Origin: Bacteroidota bacterium
GTDB lineage: Bacteria; Bacteroidota; Bacteroidia; Flavobacteriales; Weeksellaceae
DNA: 64,000 nt
Direction of reading: 5' to 3'
Assembly (NCBI GenBank): GCA_018902795.1
Contig: JAHIQD010000011.1
Span: forward strand, 62,001-126,000
The position numbers and the translations under genes are program-made. Shown here piece after piece: positions 40,354-49,264 of this stretch. Under the pieces are notes generated by a model. The model searched no databases. It saw nothing but the letters and a program-made list of their open reading frames with translations, and had not been told where the DNA came from. Within the stretch, counting starts at the first letter, position 1. Every line of letters begins with the position of its first letter.

Positions 40354-43300
40354 ATGAAAAAAATACAGAGTATTCTTATTTCTACCCGTACGATGGCGGT
40401 TTTGTTGCTGGTTTATGCATTTGCAATGGCATACGCAACTTTTCTAGAGAACGATTACGGAACACCAACCGCAAAAGCACTGATCTACGAAGCCAAATGG
40501 TTTGAAGGCGTAATGCTTCTTTTAATACTTAACTTTATTGGAAACATTTCAAGATACCGTCTCTGGAGACGTGAAAAGTGGCCTGTTTTGGTTTTTCACC
40601 TTTCCTTTATCTTAATTTTCATTGGAGGCGCTATTACGCGTTATATCAGTTATGAAGGGATTATGCACATCCGTGAAGGTGAAACTTCAAACGAAGTAAT
40701 AACAGATAAAAATTTCTTTAAAATTCAGATCGAAGAAAAAGGGGACATTTTAAATTATCAGGACGTTCCATATTTGATGTCGCCGCTTCATAAAGATTTA
40801 AAAGCCAGCTACGATTATCATGGCAAGCAGATTTCAATAAAAGCCACGGATTTTATTCAGAGAAAAAAGGACAGTCTGGTTGTTGACAATAAAGGAACAG
40901 AATTTTTACACGTTGTTTCTACAGGAAATTCAGGACGGGAAAACATCTATATAAAAGCCGGTGAATCCAAATCAATTAACGGAACTTTAGTTACGTTTAA
41001 CCGTGCCATTGAAGGCGCTGTAGAATTTAATAATACCAGCGGGAATTTAATGATAAAAACTCCCGTGGATGCCTCATTTATGACGATGGCAACGCAGGCA
41101 ACGGGAACTACGAAAAAAGATGAATATCAGCCGTTAGTTCTTAGAAGCTTATATACAGTAAATGATCTGAAACTGGTTGTTCCTGAAGGTTTGAAGAAAG
41201 GAAAACTGATTGCTTACGAAGGCGACCGTAAAAAAGACAAAGACGTATCAGACCAGCTTACTGTAGAAGTGCAGGGTCCAAAAACAAAACTTCTTGTTGA
41301 TTTACCGGTAGAAAAAGGAAATCCTAACGCATTTAAGCAGATTTCTCTTGACGGGATGAATATTATCCTCGGTTTCGGACCGAAAGTATATAACACGCCT
41401 TTCTCTCTAAAATTAGAAAAATTCGTGATGGAAACTTATCCGGGAAGTTCATCGCCAAGTGCTTATGAAAGCCACGTGCAGATTATCGATAACGGAAAAC
41501 AGACGCCTTATAAAATTTATATGAACCACGTTTTAAATCATGGCGGTTACCGCTTTTTCCAGGCGAGTTTTGATCCGGACAGAAAAGGAACGGTTCTTTC
41601 TGTAAATCACGATTTCTGGGGAACTTTAATTACCTATATCGGTTATTTCTTCCTGTTTGGAGGGATGTTTGTGATTTTCTTCTGGAAGGGAACCCATTTC
41701 TGGAAACTAAATAAAATGCTGAAGGATGTGAACCGAAAAAGGATTACAATGGTACTGCTGCTTTTGCTGAGCATGAATTTGTCTGCTCAGAAAATTGATA
41801 CTCACGGTACCGACGGATCTGCAAAAACAACCCATTCTGCAAATGACGGTCACAATCACGGCGATGTAGATTTACTTTCAGAAGAATCCGCGCCAAAGAA
41901 AAACCAGAATTCTTTAGCTTTAAGGTCTCCGCGACAGATTACAGCGGATGAAATTATTGCTAAAAACACCATCAGTAAGGAACATGCCGATAAGTTCGGT
42001 TATCTTCTGGTTCAGAATTATGAGGGAAGAATTGTTCCTGTAAGCACACAGGCGCTGGATGTTCTCCGAAAATTGTACAAGCACGATAAATTTAACGGGA
42101 CGGACGGAAAATCTCTGACCGCAGAACAATGGTTCCTGTCAATTAATACTGATACAGCAAGCTGGACGATGGTTCCGTTAATTAGAGTTGGATCTAAAGG
42201 CGGTGAAGAACTGAGGAAAAAAACCAAAGCTGATTATAAGGATCCAAAGTCTCTAGGTGATCAGTATTACACCTCTTTAATGAATCTTTTTCCGGCAGAT
42301 GCAACCGGCGCGCTGCATTATGTTTTGGAAGAGGATTACCAGGAAGCTTTCCGGAAAAAACCTGCAGAGCAAACCAATTACGATAAAGAAGTAATTGCCG
42401 TGAACGACCGTGTTCAGGCGTTTAATGAATTTTTTAGCGGACAGTTTATGAGAATTGTACCGGTACAGAATGACCCTAACAATACTTGGCATTCATGGCT
42501 GGATCAGAATTTTGAACCGGATATGGAAGCCCAGAAAGTGATGGGACCATATTTCTCAGAAGTTTTAGCTGCGCAAAAATCAGGAAACTGGAGCAAGGCG
42601 GACAGCGAATTACAAAAACTGTCGCAATATCAACAAACGTGGGGAAAAAATGTGGTGCCGGCAAAAACAAAAGTTGATCTGGAAGTTTTAATGAATAAAG
42701 TGAATATCAACTTTCACCTTCTTATTTTTTATTCTATTATCGGCGGACTGCTGCTGTTGCTTGGATTTGTTGAATTATTCAAACCGAAGAAAATCCTTAA
42801 TCATTTAATCCGTGGACTGATATTAGTAGGATTGGTTGGATATTTCTTCCAGTTCTTAGGTTTGGTTGCGAGATGGTATATTTCCGGTCACGCACCATGG
42901 AGTAATGGTTACGAAGCTATTATATTTATCTCTTGGGTAGGAATTACCGCGGGATTACTGCTTTACCGAAATTCGAACGCCCTTATTCCGGCGGCAGGAT
43001 TTATGGTAGCGGTAATTATGATGGGATTTGCTCACGGCGGCTCCGCGCTGGATCCGCAGATTACTCCGTTGGTTCCTGTTCTGAAGTCTTATTGGCTGAT
43101 CATTCACGTAGCGATTATTACCGCGAGTTATGGCTTTTTCGGATTGTCAATGGTTATTGCGGTCATCGTACTGATGTTTTATATCTTCTCCAACAAAAAG
43201 ATATTTAAAATTCATAATGATACCACGATAAAAGAATTGACGATTGTATCTGAAATGGCGCTAACGATTGGTCTTTACGCATTAACGGTGGGAACATTTC

Positions 43301-43650
43301 TCGGCGGTATTTGGGCAAACGAATCCTGGGGAAGATACTGGAGCTGGGATCCTAAAGAAACCTGGGCTTTTATCTCGGTAATGGTTTATGCTTTTGTACT
43401 GCACATGCGTCTTGTTCCGGGTCTGCGCAGCAGGTGGTCTTTCCATGTAGCGTCGCTTTTTGCGATCAGTACAATTGTTATGACCTACTTTGGGGTAAAT
43501 TATTATCTGACAGGCCTTCATTCTTACGCTGCGGGCGACCCGGTTCCTGTTCCGGCGTGGGTGTATATTGGTTTGGCCTCGATGTTTACTTTATCTGCCG
43601 TATCGTTTTTCTGCTTCAAAAATTTAAAGAAATCTTTGAAAATCAAATAA
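40354..43650 (+). CDS. ccsBA: Fused ResB-CcsA cytochrome c biogenesis protein
   Basis: 1098 residues. The N-terminal ResB/CcsB half starts with two helices (RTMAVLLLVYAFAMAYATF, LILNFIGNIS) and holds a large periplasmic region (about residues 110-425). A middle stretch contains a His-rich patch (HSANDGHNHGD near 490). The C-terminal CcsA half has many helices and the haem-handling WWD motif NESWGRYWSWDPKETWAF (about residue 990) with flanking His. It moves haem across the inner membrane and attaches it to c-type cytochromes (system II). Fused CcsBA proteins are common in Bacteroidetes. Confidence 0.92.
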   Translation: MKKIQSILISTRTMAVLLLVYAFAMAYATFLENDYGTPTAKALIYEAKWFEGVMLLLILNFIGNISRYRLWRREKWPVLVFHLSFILIFIGGAITRYISYEGIMHIREGETSNEVITDKNFFKIQIEEKGDILNYQDVPYLMSPLHKDLKASYDYHGKQISIKATDFIQRKKDSLVVDNKGTEFLHVVSTGNSGRENIYIKAGESKSINGTLVTFNRAIEGAVEFNNTSGNLMIKTPVDASFMTMATQATGTTKKDEYQPLVLRSLYTVNDLKLVVPEGLKKGKLIAYEGDRKKDKDVSDQLTVEVQGPKTKLLVDLPVEKGNPNAFKQISLDGMNIILGFGPKVYNTPFSLKLEKFVMETYPGSSSPSAYESHVQIIDNGKQTPYKIYMNHVLNHGGYRFFQASFDPDRKGTVLSVNHDFWGTLITYIGYFFLFGGMFVIFFWKGTHFWKLNKMLKDVNRKRITMVLLLLLSMNLSAQKIDTHGTDGSAKTTHSANDGHNHGDVDLLSEESAPKKNQNSLALRSPRQITADEIIAKNTISKEHADKFGYLLVQNYEGRIVPVSTQALDVLRKLYKHDKFNGTDGKSLTAEQWFLSINTDTASWTMVPLIRVGSKGGEELRKKTKADYKDPKSLGDQYYTSLMNLFPADATGALHYVLEEDYQEAFRKKPAEQTNYDKEVIAVNDRVQAFNEFFSGQFMRIVPVQNDPNNTWHSWLDQNFEPDMEAQKVMGPYFSEVLAAQKSGNWSKADSELQKLSQYQQTWGKNVVPAKTKVDLEVLMNKVNINFHLLIFYSIIGGLLLLLGFVELFKPKKILNHLIRGLILVGLVGYFFQFLGLVARWYISGHAPWSNGYEAIIFISWVGITAGLLLYRNSNALIPAAGFMVAVIMMGFAHGGSALDPQITPLVPVLKSYWLIIHVAIITASYGFFGLSMVIAVIVLMFYIFSNKKIFKIHNDTTIKELTIVSEMALTIGLYALTVGTFLGGIWANESWGRYWSWDPKETWAFISVMVYAFVLHMRLVPGLRSRWSFHVASLFAISTIVMTYFGVNYYLTGLHSYAAGDPVPVPAWVYIGLASMFTLSAVSFFCFKNLKKSLKIK

Positions 43651-43655
43651 TCATA

Positions 43656-43688
43656 AAATCCCGAATTAAGTTTCGGGATTTTTTTTTA
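43656..43688 (+). terminator. Terminator after ccsBA
   Basis: AAATCCCGAA, short loop, TTTCGGGATTT, then T. Confidence 0.85.
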
Positions 43689-43803
43689 ATATTTTCAGCA
43701 TTAATATAATTTGTGTTGAAGCGGGGCGATACTGACAGCTCTGTTTTCTTCATCATAGATATTTTCTAACACTTCATTTTACTCAAAATCACTAAATATT
43801 CAT

Positions 43804-43811
43804 TAGATTTG
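43804..43811 (+). promoter_or_regulatory. Promoter -7 box of rnz
   Basis: TAGATTTG, 38 bases before the TTG start. Confidence 0.5.
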
Positions 43812-43849
43812 TAGCTTAAACAACTGGCATTTAACATCATCAAAATACT

Positions 43850-44767
43850 TTGAGTACTTATCTTACCATTCTCGGCTTCAATTCCGCAATCCCAACGGTG
43901 AATTCATCGCCAACTGCACAGTTTCTCGAAATGGAAGAACGTGCTTTCCTGATCGATTGTGGCGAAGGAACACAGGTTCAGCTCCGCAAAGCAAAAGCCA
44001 GATTTTCAAAAATCAACCATATATTTATTTCTCATCTGCATGGGGATCACTGTTTTGGTTTACCGGGACTTATTGCGTCTTTCAGGCTTTTAGGAAGAGA
44101 AATGCCTCTTCATGTTTACGGACCGAAAGGTATTAAAGAAATGCTCGAAACCATTTTCAGGATTACCGAAACGCACAAAGGTTTTGAGATTGTTTATCAC
44201 GAACTCGAAAGCAAAAAATCAGAAAAAATATTCGAAGACAACAGGGTAGAAGTGTTCACGATTCCCCTTAATCACAGAATTTACTGTAATGGATATCTTT
44301 TCCGTGAAAAACCGAAAGAAAGGCATTTGAACATGGCAGAAATTTCCAAGTATTCTGAAATTGAAACCTGTGATTATCATAATCTGAAGCTGGGCAAAGA
44401 TTTTATACTGAGCGACGGATATGTGTTAAAGAACGAAGTTTTAACAACAGAACCCACAAAATCGCTTTCCTACGCATTTTGTAGTGATACCCGATATCTG
44501 GAAGCTATTTTACCGATTATTGAAAACGTGGATGTGCTGTACCACGAATCTACTTTCCTTCATGATCTTAAAGAAATGGCCGATTATACAGGTCATACAA
44601 CTGCTTTGGAAGCCGCACGTATTGCCAGAAAAGCGAATGTTGGTAAATTAATTTTAGGACATTTTTCTAACCGATATCATGATCTGAATGTTTTCACCGA
44701 CGAAGCAAGAGAAGTATTCCCGAATTCTTTTCTGCCAAAAGCTTTGGAAGCGGTAAAAATCGGATAA
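43850..44767 (+). CDS. rnz: Ribonuclease Z (tRNA 3' endonuclease)
   Basis: 305 residues of the metallo-beta-lactamase fold, starting at TTG (no ATG gives the proper N-terminus STYLTILGFNSAIPT). The HLHGDH motif SHLHGDHCFGLPG near residue 62 binds two zincs; further ligands are in CSDTRY and HESTF, and the C-terminal GHFSNRYHD. It removes 3' trailers from tRNA precursors. Most tRNAs in this group lack an encoded CCA, so RNase Z is needed. It is followed 22 bases later by a TIGR02757 gene. Confidence 0.93.
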   Translation: MSTYLTILGFNSAIPTVNSSPTAQFLEMEERAFLIDCGEGTQVQLRKAKARFSKINHIFISHLHGDHCFGLPGLIASFRLLGREMPLHVYGPKGIKEMLETIFRITETHKGFEIVYHELESKKSEKIFEDNRVEVFTIPLNHRIYCNGYLFREKPKERHLNMAEISKYSEIETCDYHNLKLGKDFILSDGYVLKNEVLTTEPTKSLSYAFCSDTRYLEAILPIIENVDVLYHESTFLHDLKEMADYTGHTTALEAARIARKANVGKLILGHFSNRYHDLNVFTDEAREVFPNSFLPKALEAVKIG

Positions 44768-44789
44768 TTGTTAACACTGGAATTTATTA

Positions 44790-45554
44790 ATGACTTTTTC
44801 AGAACTGAAAACTTTTCTCGATGAAAAGGCCGATTTTTACAACAATCCGGAATTTATAGAAAATGATCCCATTCAGATTCCGCACCGCTTTTCGCTGAAA
44901 CAGGATATTGAAATCGCAGGTTTTTTAGCCGCAACCATTTCCTGGGGCAACCGGAAATCGATCATCAACGATGCCGAAAAAATGATGGATTTCATGGGGA
45001 ATTCACCTTATGATTTTGTAAAGCATGTTTCGGAAAAGGATTTGACAATTTTAGAGGGAAAAAGTATTCACAGAACATTTAATGGTGAAGATTTTCGGGA
45101 ATTTATATTGAATTTAAAACGGATTTACCCCGAAAATGACAGTATGGAAAATCTGTTTCTAATTAAAGAAAATGAAGTTAATTTTTACCATTCTTTAGAA
45201 AGATTCAGGCAGATTTTCATTGGAGAAAATGTTCACAGAAGCCGGAAACATGTAAGTTCAACCTACAAAAATTCTTCCGCAAAAAGACTGATGATGTTTC
45301 TCCGCTGGATGGTGCGGAAAGACAGAAAAGGCGTGGATTTTGGGATCTGGGAAAATATTAATCAAAAGCATCTTTCTATTCCCCTGGATGTTCACACCGG
45401 AAACATTTCCAGAAAACTTAATATAATCCAGAGAAAACAAAACGACTGGAAAACCGTTGAAGAAATGGATTTGATGTTAAGAAAATTTAATGCTGAAGAT
45501 CCCGCTAAATACGACTTTGCACTTTTTGGCTTGGGTGTTTCGAAGGATTTTTAA
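44790..45554 (+). CDS. TIGR02757 family protein (DUF2400)
   Basis: 254 residues. It contains the family features IAGFLAATISWGNRKSIINDAEKMMDFMG near the N-terminus, SSTYKNSSAKRLMMFLRWMVRKDRKGVDFGIW in the middle and FALFGLGVSK at the end. Function unknown; the family is widespread in Bacteroidetes and shows no catalytic motif I recognise. It is next to rnz and likely on the same transcript. Confidence 0.85.
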   Translation: MTFSELKTFLDEKADFYNNPEFIENDPIQIPHRFSLKQDIEIAGFLAATISWGNRKSIINDAEKMMDFMGNSPYDFVKHVSEKDLTILEGKSIHRTFNGEDFREFILNLKRIYPENDSMENLFLIKENEVNFYHSLERFRQIFIGENVHRSRKHVSSTYKNSSAKRLMMFLRWMVRKDRKGVDFGIWENINQKHLSIPLDVHTGNISRKLNIIQRKQNDWKTVEEMDLMLRKFNAEDPAKYDFALFGLGVSKDF

Positions 45555-45555
45555 C

Positions 45556-45563
45556 TAAATTTG
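45556..45563 (+). promoter_or_regulatory. Promoter -7 box of the DUF1003-like gene
   Basis: TAAATTTG with TTG at 45531-45533 (22-base spacing). It overlaps a rejected TTG start at 45561. Confidence 0.5.
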
Positions 45564-45578
45564 CATAAATTTCAGAAA

Positions 45579-46130
45579 ATGAGCCGAAAAGAACTACGCG
45601 AAAGAAATATTCAGTTTCTTGAAAAAGTGACCGATGGAGTAATGTGGTGGATTGGCTCTATTCCTTCACTCATCGTGCATTCCATTGTTTTTATAACGGC
45701 ATTTCTGTTGCCTTTATTCAATATTGTTTCTGTTGATAAAATGCTGTTGGTTTTAACCACGGTTCTGTCTTTAGAAGCCATTTACCTGGCGATTTTTATT
45801 CAGATGTCAGTCAACCGCAGTCATGAACATATTGAAGATATCCGCGAAGACATCGAAGAAATTCAGGACGATATTGAAGAAATTAGTGAAGATATCGAAG
45901 AAATCAGCGTTGATATTGATGATATTCAGGAAGATATCGAAGATATCGCTGAAGATGAAGACGAAGATGACCACAATGAAAGAGCAAAAAATGTAATGCT
46001 GAAAAGCAATGTTTCTTCCAATAAAAACGACATCAAAGCCCTGAGGGAAGTTATTTCACAACTTCAGCAGCAGCTTGAAAATTTAAAAAAGGACGATGAA
46101 AAACTGGAAGAAAAAACGCCTGAAAATTAA
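45579..46130 (+). CDS. DUF1003-like membrane protein with long acidic coiled coil
   Basis: 183 residues from the ATG at 45579. Two membrane helices (SLIVHSIVFITAFLLPLF; MLLVLTTVLSLEAIYLAIFI, about residues 34-90) are followed by MSVNRSH, as in DUF1003 proteins. Then comes an unusual run of about ten IEDI/IEEI-type heptads (residues 95-130) that is almost purely Glu/Asp/Ile/Ser and a second coiled-coil tail. The function of DUF1003 is unknown. The stop overlaps the convergent rsmA stop within TTAA. Confidence 0.7.
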   Translation: MSRKELRERNIQFLEKVTDGVMWWIGSIPSLIVHSIVFITAFLLPLFNIVSVDKMLLVLTTVLSLEAIYLAIFIQMSVNRSHEHIEDIREDIEEIQDDIEEISEDIEEISVDIDDIQEDIEDIAEDEDEDDHNERAKNVMLKSNVSSNKNDIKALREVISQLQQQLENLKKDDEKLEEKTPEN

Positions 46131-46138
46131 GCGTTTTT
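46111..46138. terminator. Bidirectional terminator within the overlapping stops
   Basis: AAAAAACGC ... GCGTTTTT encloses the TTAA that holds both stop codons of the convergent genes. Confidence 0.7.
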
Positions 46139-46894
46139 CCATTCATTCGTGAACGATATAAAGTCCTGAATACTCAGTTCCTCTGCGCGTTTATCTAAAA
46201 AAGGATGATTGTTCAGTGCTTCAGGAATTTCAAGGATTTTCAGCGAGTTTGACAGTTTTTTTCTTCTTTGGTTGAAACCAGCTTTTACAATCTGTTTGAA
46301 GAGAATTTCATTACCAACCAAGCCTTCTTTAGGGTTTCTTGTCAGTTTGATGACCCCTGATTTCACCTTTGGCGGTGGGTTAAAAACGTTTTCATGAACC
46401 GTGAAAAGATATTCCACATCGTATAAAGCCTGAACCAAAACCGACAGTATACCGTACGCTTTCGTTCTCGGAACTGCCGCTGTTCTTTCTGCCACTTCTT
46501 TCTGGAACATTCCAACCATTTCCGGTACGTTGCCGTAGAAATCGATGATTTTAAATAAAATCTGTGACGAAATGTTGTAAGGGAAATTTCCTATAACCGC
46601 GACCTGATCGCCAAATGTTTCCTCAATATTGATTTTCAGAAAATCTCCTGTAAAGTGATCATCCTGAAGTTTTTCGTAATGTTGCTTTAGATAGTCAACC
46701 GATTCAGTATCAATTTCCGCCACGTAAACTTCCACATCTTTATCTAAAAGATATTTGGTGAGCACGCCCATTCCCGGACCTACTTCCAGCACTTTTTTAT
46801 AATTTTCCAGACTTAATGCGTCCACGATTTTTTTGGCGATGTTTTCGTCTGTAAGGAAATGTTGACCGAGATGTTTTTTGGCTCTTACGCTCAT
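46127..46894 (-). CDS. rsmA: 16S rRNA dimethyladenosine transferase
   Basis: 255 residues from the ATG at 46894 (MSVRAKKHLGQHFLTD); an ATG five codons earlier is possible. Dimethylates two adenines near the 3' end of 16S rRNA. Seen: KKHLGQHFLTDENIAKKIVDAL, SAM motif VLEVGPGMGVLTKYLL, catalytic NFPYNISSQILFKI and VFNPPPKVKSGVIKL. Divergent from ftsX across a 10-bp inverted repeat (46915-46965). Confidence 0.95.
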   Translation of the reverse strand: MSVRAKKHLGQHFLTDENIAKKIVDALSLENYKKVLEVGPGMGVLTKYLLDKDVEVYVAEIDTESVDYLKQHYEKLQDDHFTGDFLKINIEETFGDQVAVIGNFPYNISSQILFKIIDFYGNVPEMVGMFQKEVAERTAAVPRTKAYGILSVLVQALYDVEYLFTVHENVFNPPPKVKSGVIKLTRNPKEGLVGNEILFKQIVKAGFNQRRKKLSNSLKILEIPEALNNHPFLDKRAEELSIQDFISFTNEWKNA

Positions 46895-47024
46895 AAATGC
46901 TGTATTCAATATTTAAAAATCGGTGCTGGAAAGATATTCTTTATGTTTTTTTTAACACCGATTTTCTTGGATTCTCCGCAAATTACGGAAGATTTTTTCT
47001 ATTTTAGCAGAAATTTTTTATTTA

Positions 47025-47924
47025 ATGGCAAAGACAGTTGAAGATTTTAACAAGAGACGGCTTCGCTCAAGCAATATTACGGTTGTCGTGAGTATTGCAC
47101 TGGTGTTATTTTTATTGGGATTAATGGGTCTTATATTGATCAATGCTCAGAAATACTCCGATTATATCAAAGAGCAGCTTGTAGTGAATGCCTATTTTGA
47201 CGAAAATTATGATGCAAAGGATTCTGCAAAAATTGTTAAAAGGGAGACGGAAGCTTTCCAGAAAATTCAGAAATTAGCGCCGGTGAAGCGTACGACCTAT
47301 ATCAGCCGCGAGATGGCTGCAGAGGAAGCGAAGAAAAGCATGGGCATTGAAAGCAGCGCACTTTTCGAGGAAAACATTTTTCCTTCTTCTGTGGAAGTTG
47401 CCTTAAAACCCGAGTATGTAGATCCCGCAAAAATTGACGAAGCCATTAAGCAGATAAAAACAGTACCGGGAATTGTTGATGTAAAAAACAACAGTACTTT
47501 AATGGTGGAAGTTTACAATAACCTGAACAACATCCTGAAATGGATCTTAGGATTCTCGATTCTCTTTCTCATTTTAGCGGTGGTGTTGATTAATAACTCG
47601 ATCCGTCTTAAAATTTTCTCTAAAAGATTTATCATCAAAACGATGCAGTTGGTTGGGGCAAAACGGAGATTCATTCTGAAACCCTTCATCAAAGAAGCTG
47701 TTATTTTGGGAGTAATCGGTGCAGTACTAGGTTTGGCGGTGCTTTTCGGGGCTTGGTATTATTTCATTACCCAAATCGGAACGCCGTTTGCGCAGGACAA
47801 TAATCAGCTCATTATGCTTGTTGTCGGCATTTTCCTGCTGGGAGTTTTCATAACGGTTTTCAGTACGATTTTCGCGACCTGGAGATTCCTCAGATCAAGT
47901 GTTGACGACTTATATTATTCTTAA
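47025..47924 (+). CDS. ftsX: Cell-division protein FtsX (permease-like)
   Basis: 299 residues. A short N-terminal tail, first membrane helix (ITVVVSIALVLFLLGLMGLILI), an extracellular domain (about residues 50-165) and three further helices at the C-terminus (from ILKWILGFSILFLILAVVLI; IFLLGVFITVFSTIFATW near the end). Characteristic LRSSNITVVVSIALV and MQLVGAKRRFILKPFI. Works with FtsE to activate peptidoglycan hydrolases at the septum; ftsE is elsewhere. Followed 2 bases later by the DUF3098 gene. Confidence 0.93.
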   Translation: MAKTVEDFNKRRLRSSNITVVVSIALVLFLLGLMGLILINAQKYSDYIKEQLVVNAYFDENYDAKDSAKIVKRETEAFQKIQKLAPVKRTTYISREMAAEEAKKSMGIESSALFEENIFPSSVEVALKPEYVDPAKIDEAIKQIKTVPGIVDVKNNSTLMVEVYNNLNNILKWILGFSILFLILAVVLINNSIRLKIFSKRFIIKTMQLVGAKRRFILKPFIKEAVILGVIGAVLGLAVLFGAWYYFITQIGTPFAQDNNQLIMLVVGIFLLGVFITVFSTIFATWRFLRSSVDDLYYS

Positions 47925-47926
47925 AA

Positions 47927-48229
47927 ATGGCTAAAAAATATAAAAACTTCTCTGCTGAGAATATCGGAAAAAAAGAAATGGAAGTTCCGCAGGAAAACAC
48001 TTTCTATTTTGGTAAGGAAAACTATAAACTGATGCTGATTGGTTTGTCATTAATAGTTGTAGGATTTCTTCTGATGATGGGAGCCGATGCCAATACAGTG
48101 GACGGAAAGTACGATCCGAATGTCTGGAACGAAGGAGTTTTCTCCATCCGCAGAATCAGGATTGCGCCCTTATTGGTCATCGCCGGTTTCGCAGTGGAAG
48201 TGTATGCGATCTTAAAACGAAATAAATAA
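47927..48229 (+). CDS. DUF3098 membrane protein
   Basis: 100 residues, two membrane helices (LMLIGLSLIVVGFLLMMGA; LLVIAGFAVEVYAILK) around a short loop with YDPNVWNEGVFSIRRIRIAP. The family is usually found between ftsX and uppP in flavobacteria, as here, which suggests an envelope or division role, unproven. Confidence 0.85.
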   Translation: MAKKYKNFSAENIGKKEMEVPQENTFYFGKENYKLMLIGLSLIVVGFLLMMGADANTVDGKYDPNVWNEGVFSIRRIRIAPLLVIAGFAVEVYAILKRNK

Positions 48230-48250
48230 TATTTATAAAAAATAAATATC

Positions 48251-48302
48251 AAACTTTGTCAGAGTTTATTTTCTTGGAGAATAGCTTTGACAAGGTTTTT
48301 TT
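48251..48302 (+). terminator. Terminator after the DUF3098 gene
   Basis: CTTTGTCA paired with TTGACAAGG across a 27-base loop, then T run. A long loop, so moderate confidence. Confidence 0.55.
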
Positions 48303-48322
48303 AATTAAAAATTTAACTGAGA

Positions 48323-49135
48323 ATGGATTTATTCAGAGCAATTCTTATTGCAATTATTGAGGGTTTAACGGAGTATCTTCCGGTTTCATCCACCGCGCAC
48401 ATGATTTTCACCAGTTCAATTTTCGGGATTCAGGAAGATGAATTTGTAAAGATGTTTCAGGTTTCCATACAGTTTGGAGCCATTCTCGCAGTAGTTTTTC
48501 TCTATTGGAAAAAGTTTTTCGATTTCAAAAATATTAACTTTTATCTGAAACTGGCGGTAGCAGTAGTTCCGGCTTTGGTTCTCGGAAAACTTTTTGATGA
48601 TAAAATTGAAGCCGTACTAGGCGATCCTGTTCCCATTGCAATTGTGCTGATTTTAGGCGGTGTTGTATTGCTGTTTATCGACAAACTTTTCAAAGTGCAT
48701 ATCGTAGATGATGAAAAGGATATTACTTATAAAAGTGCTCTTATCATTGGTTTTTGGCAGTGTCTTGCGATGATGCCCGGAACCAGCAGAAGTGCCGCTT
48801 CCATTATCGGTGGGATGCAGCAGAAACTCACCAGAAAAGCCGCCGCAGAATTTTCATTTTTCCTCGCAGTTCCTACCATGTTGGCGGTAACCGTTTATTC
48901 TATTTTTCTGAAAAACTGGAACCATAACGGTTTAGAACAGAAAGGCTACGAAATGCTGATGCAGGGCAATAACCTGATGTTATTTTTGGTGGGAAATGTC
49001 GTAGCTTTTGTTGTTGCAGTTGTTGCCATTAAATTTTTCATTGGAGTTTTAACGAAATATGGTTTCAAACCTTGGGGTTGGTACCGTATTATCGTAGGAA
49101 TTGCGTTGCTGATTTATTTTACGCAATTTGCCTGA
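48323..49135 (+). CDS. uppP: Undecaprenyl-diphosphate phosphatase
   Basis: 270 residues of the BacA/UppP membrane family. Recycles the lipid carrier of cell-wall synthesis; overexpression gives bacitracin resistance in E. coli. Seen: the paired active-site motifs EGLTEYLPVSSTAHM (about residues 13-27) and PGTSRSAASIIGG (about 152-164), and about eight helices. Followed by the GC-rich element at 49147 and truB. Confidence 0.95.
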   Translation: MDLFRAILIAIIEGLTEYLPVSSTAHMIFTSSIFGIQEDEFVKMFQVSIQFGAILAVVFLYWKKFFDFKNINFYLKLAVAVVPALVLGKLFDDKIEAVLGDPVPIAIVLILGGVVLLFIDKLFKVHIVDDEKDITYKSALIIGFWQCLAMMPGTSRSAASIIGGMQQKLTRKAAAEFSFFLAVPTMLAVTVYSIFLKNWNHNGLEQKGYEMLMQGNNLMLFLVGNVVAFVVAVVAIKFFIGVLTKYGFKPWGWYRIIVGIALLIYFTQFA

Positions 49136-49146
49136 TTATTTTATTT

Positions 49147-49228
49147 GGGCAGCTTTTCCGCCCTCCGTTCCCGCTTTTTCGCCTTCACTTTGTTCCGGCA
49201 AAAAGAGCTCCACTCAGGTCGGGCTGCG
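49147..49228. repeat. GC-rich structured intergenic element
   Basis: An 82-base stretch of about 60% GC by count in an AT-rich region. GGGCAGC at its left end and GGGCTGCG at its right can pair through GCAGC/GCTGC; an inner pair GCTTTTTCGCC / GGCAAAAAGAGC forms a second stem. It resembles GC-rich GGGCAGC...GCTGCG segments that I recall between genes in other flavobacteria, but no second copy is in this window, so the dispersed-repeat label is an inference. Confidence 0.5.
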
Positions 49229-49264
49229 AAAGAAGGGATTTTTCAAAAATTTTAGTTTTCAATA

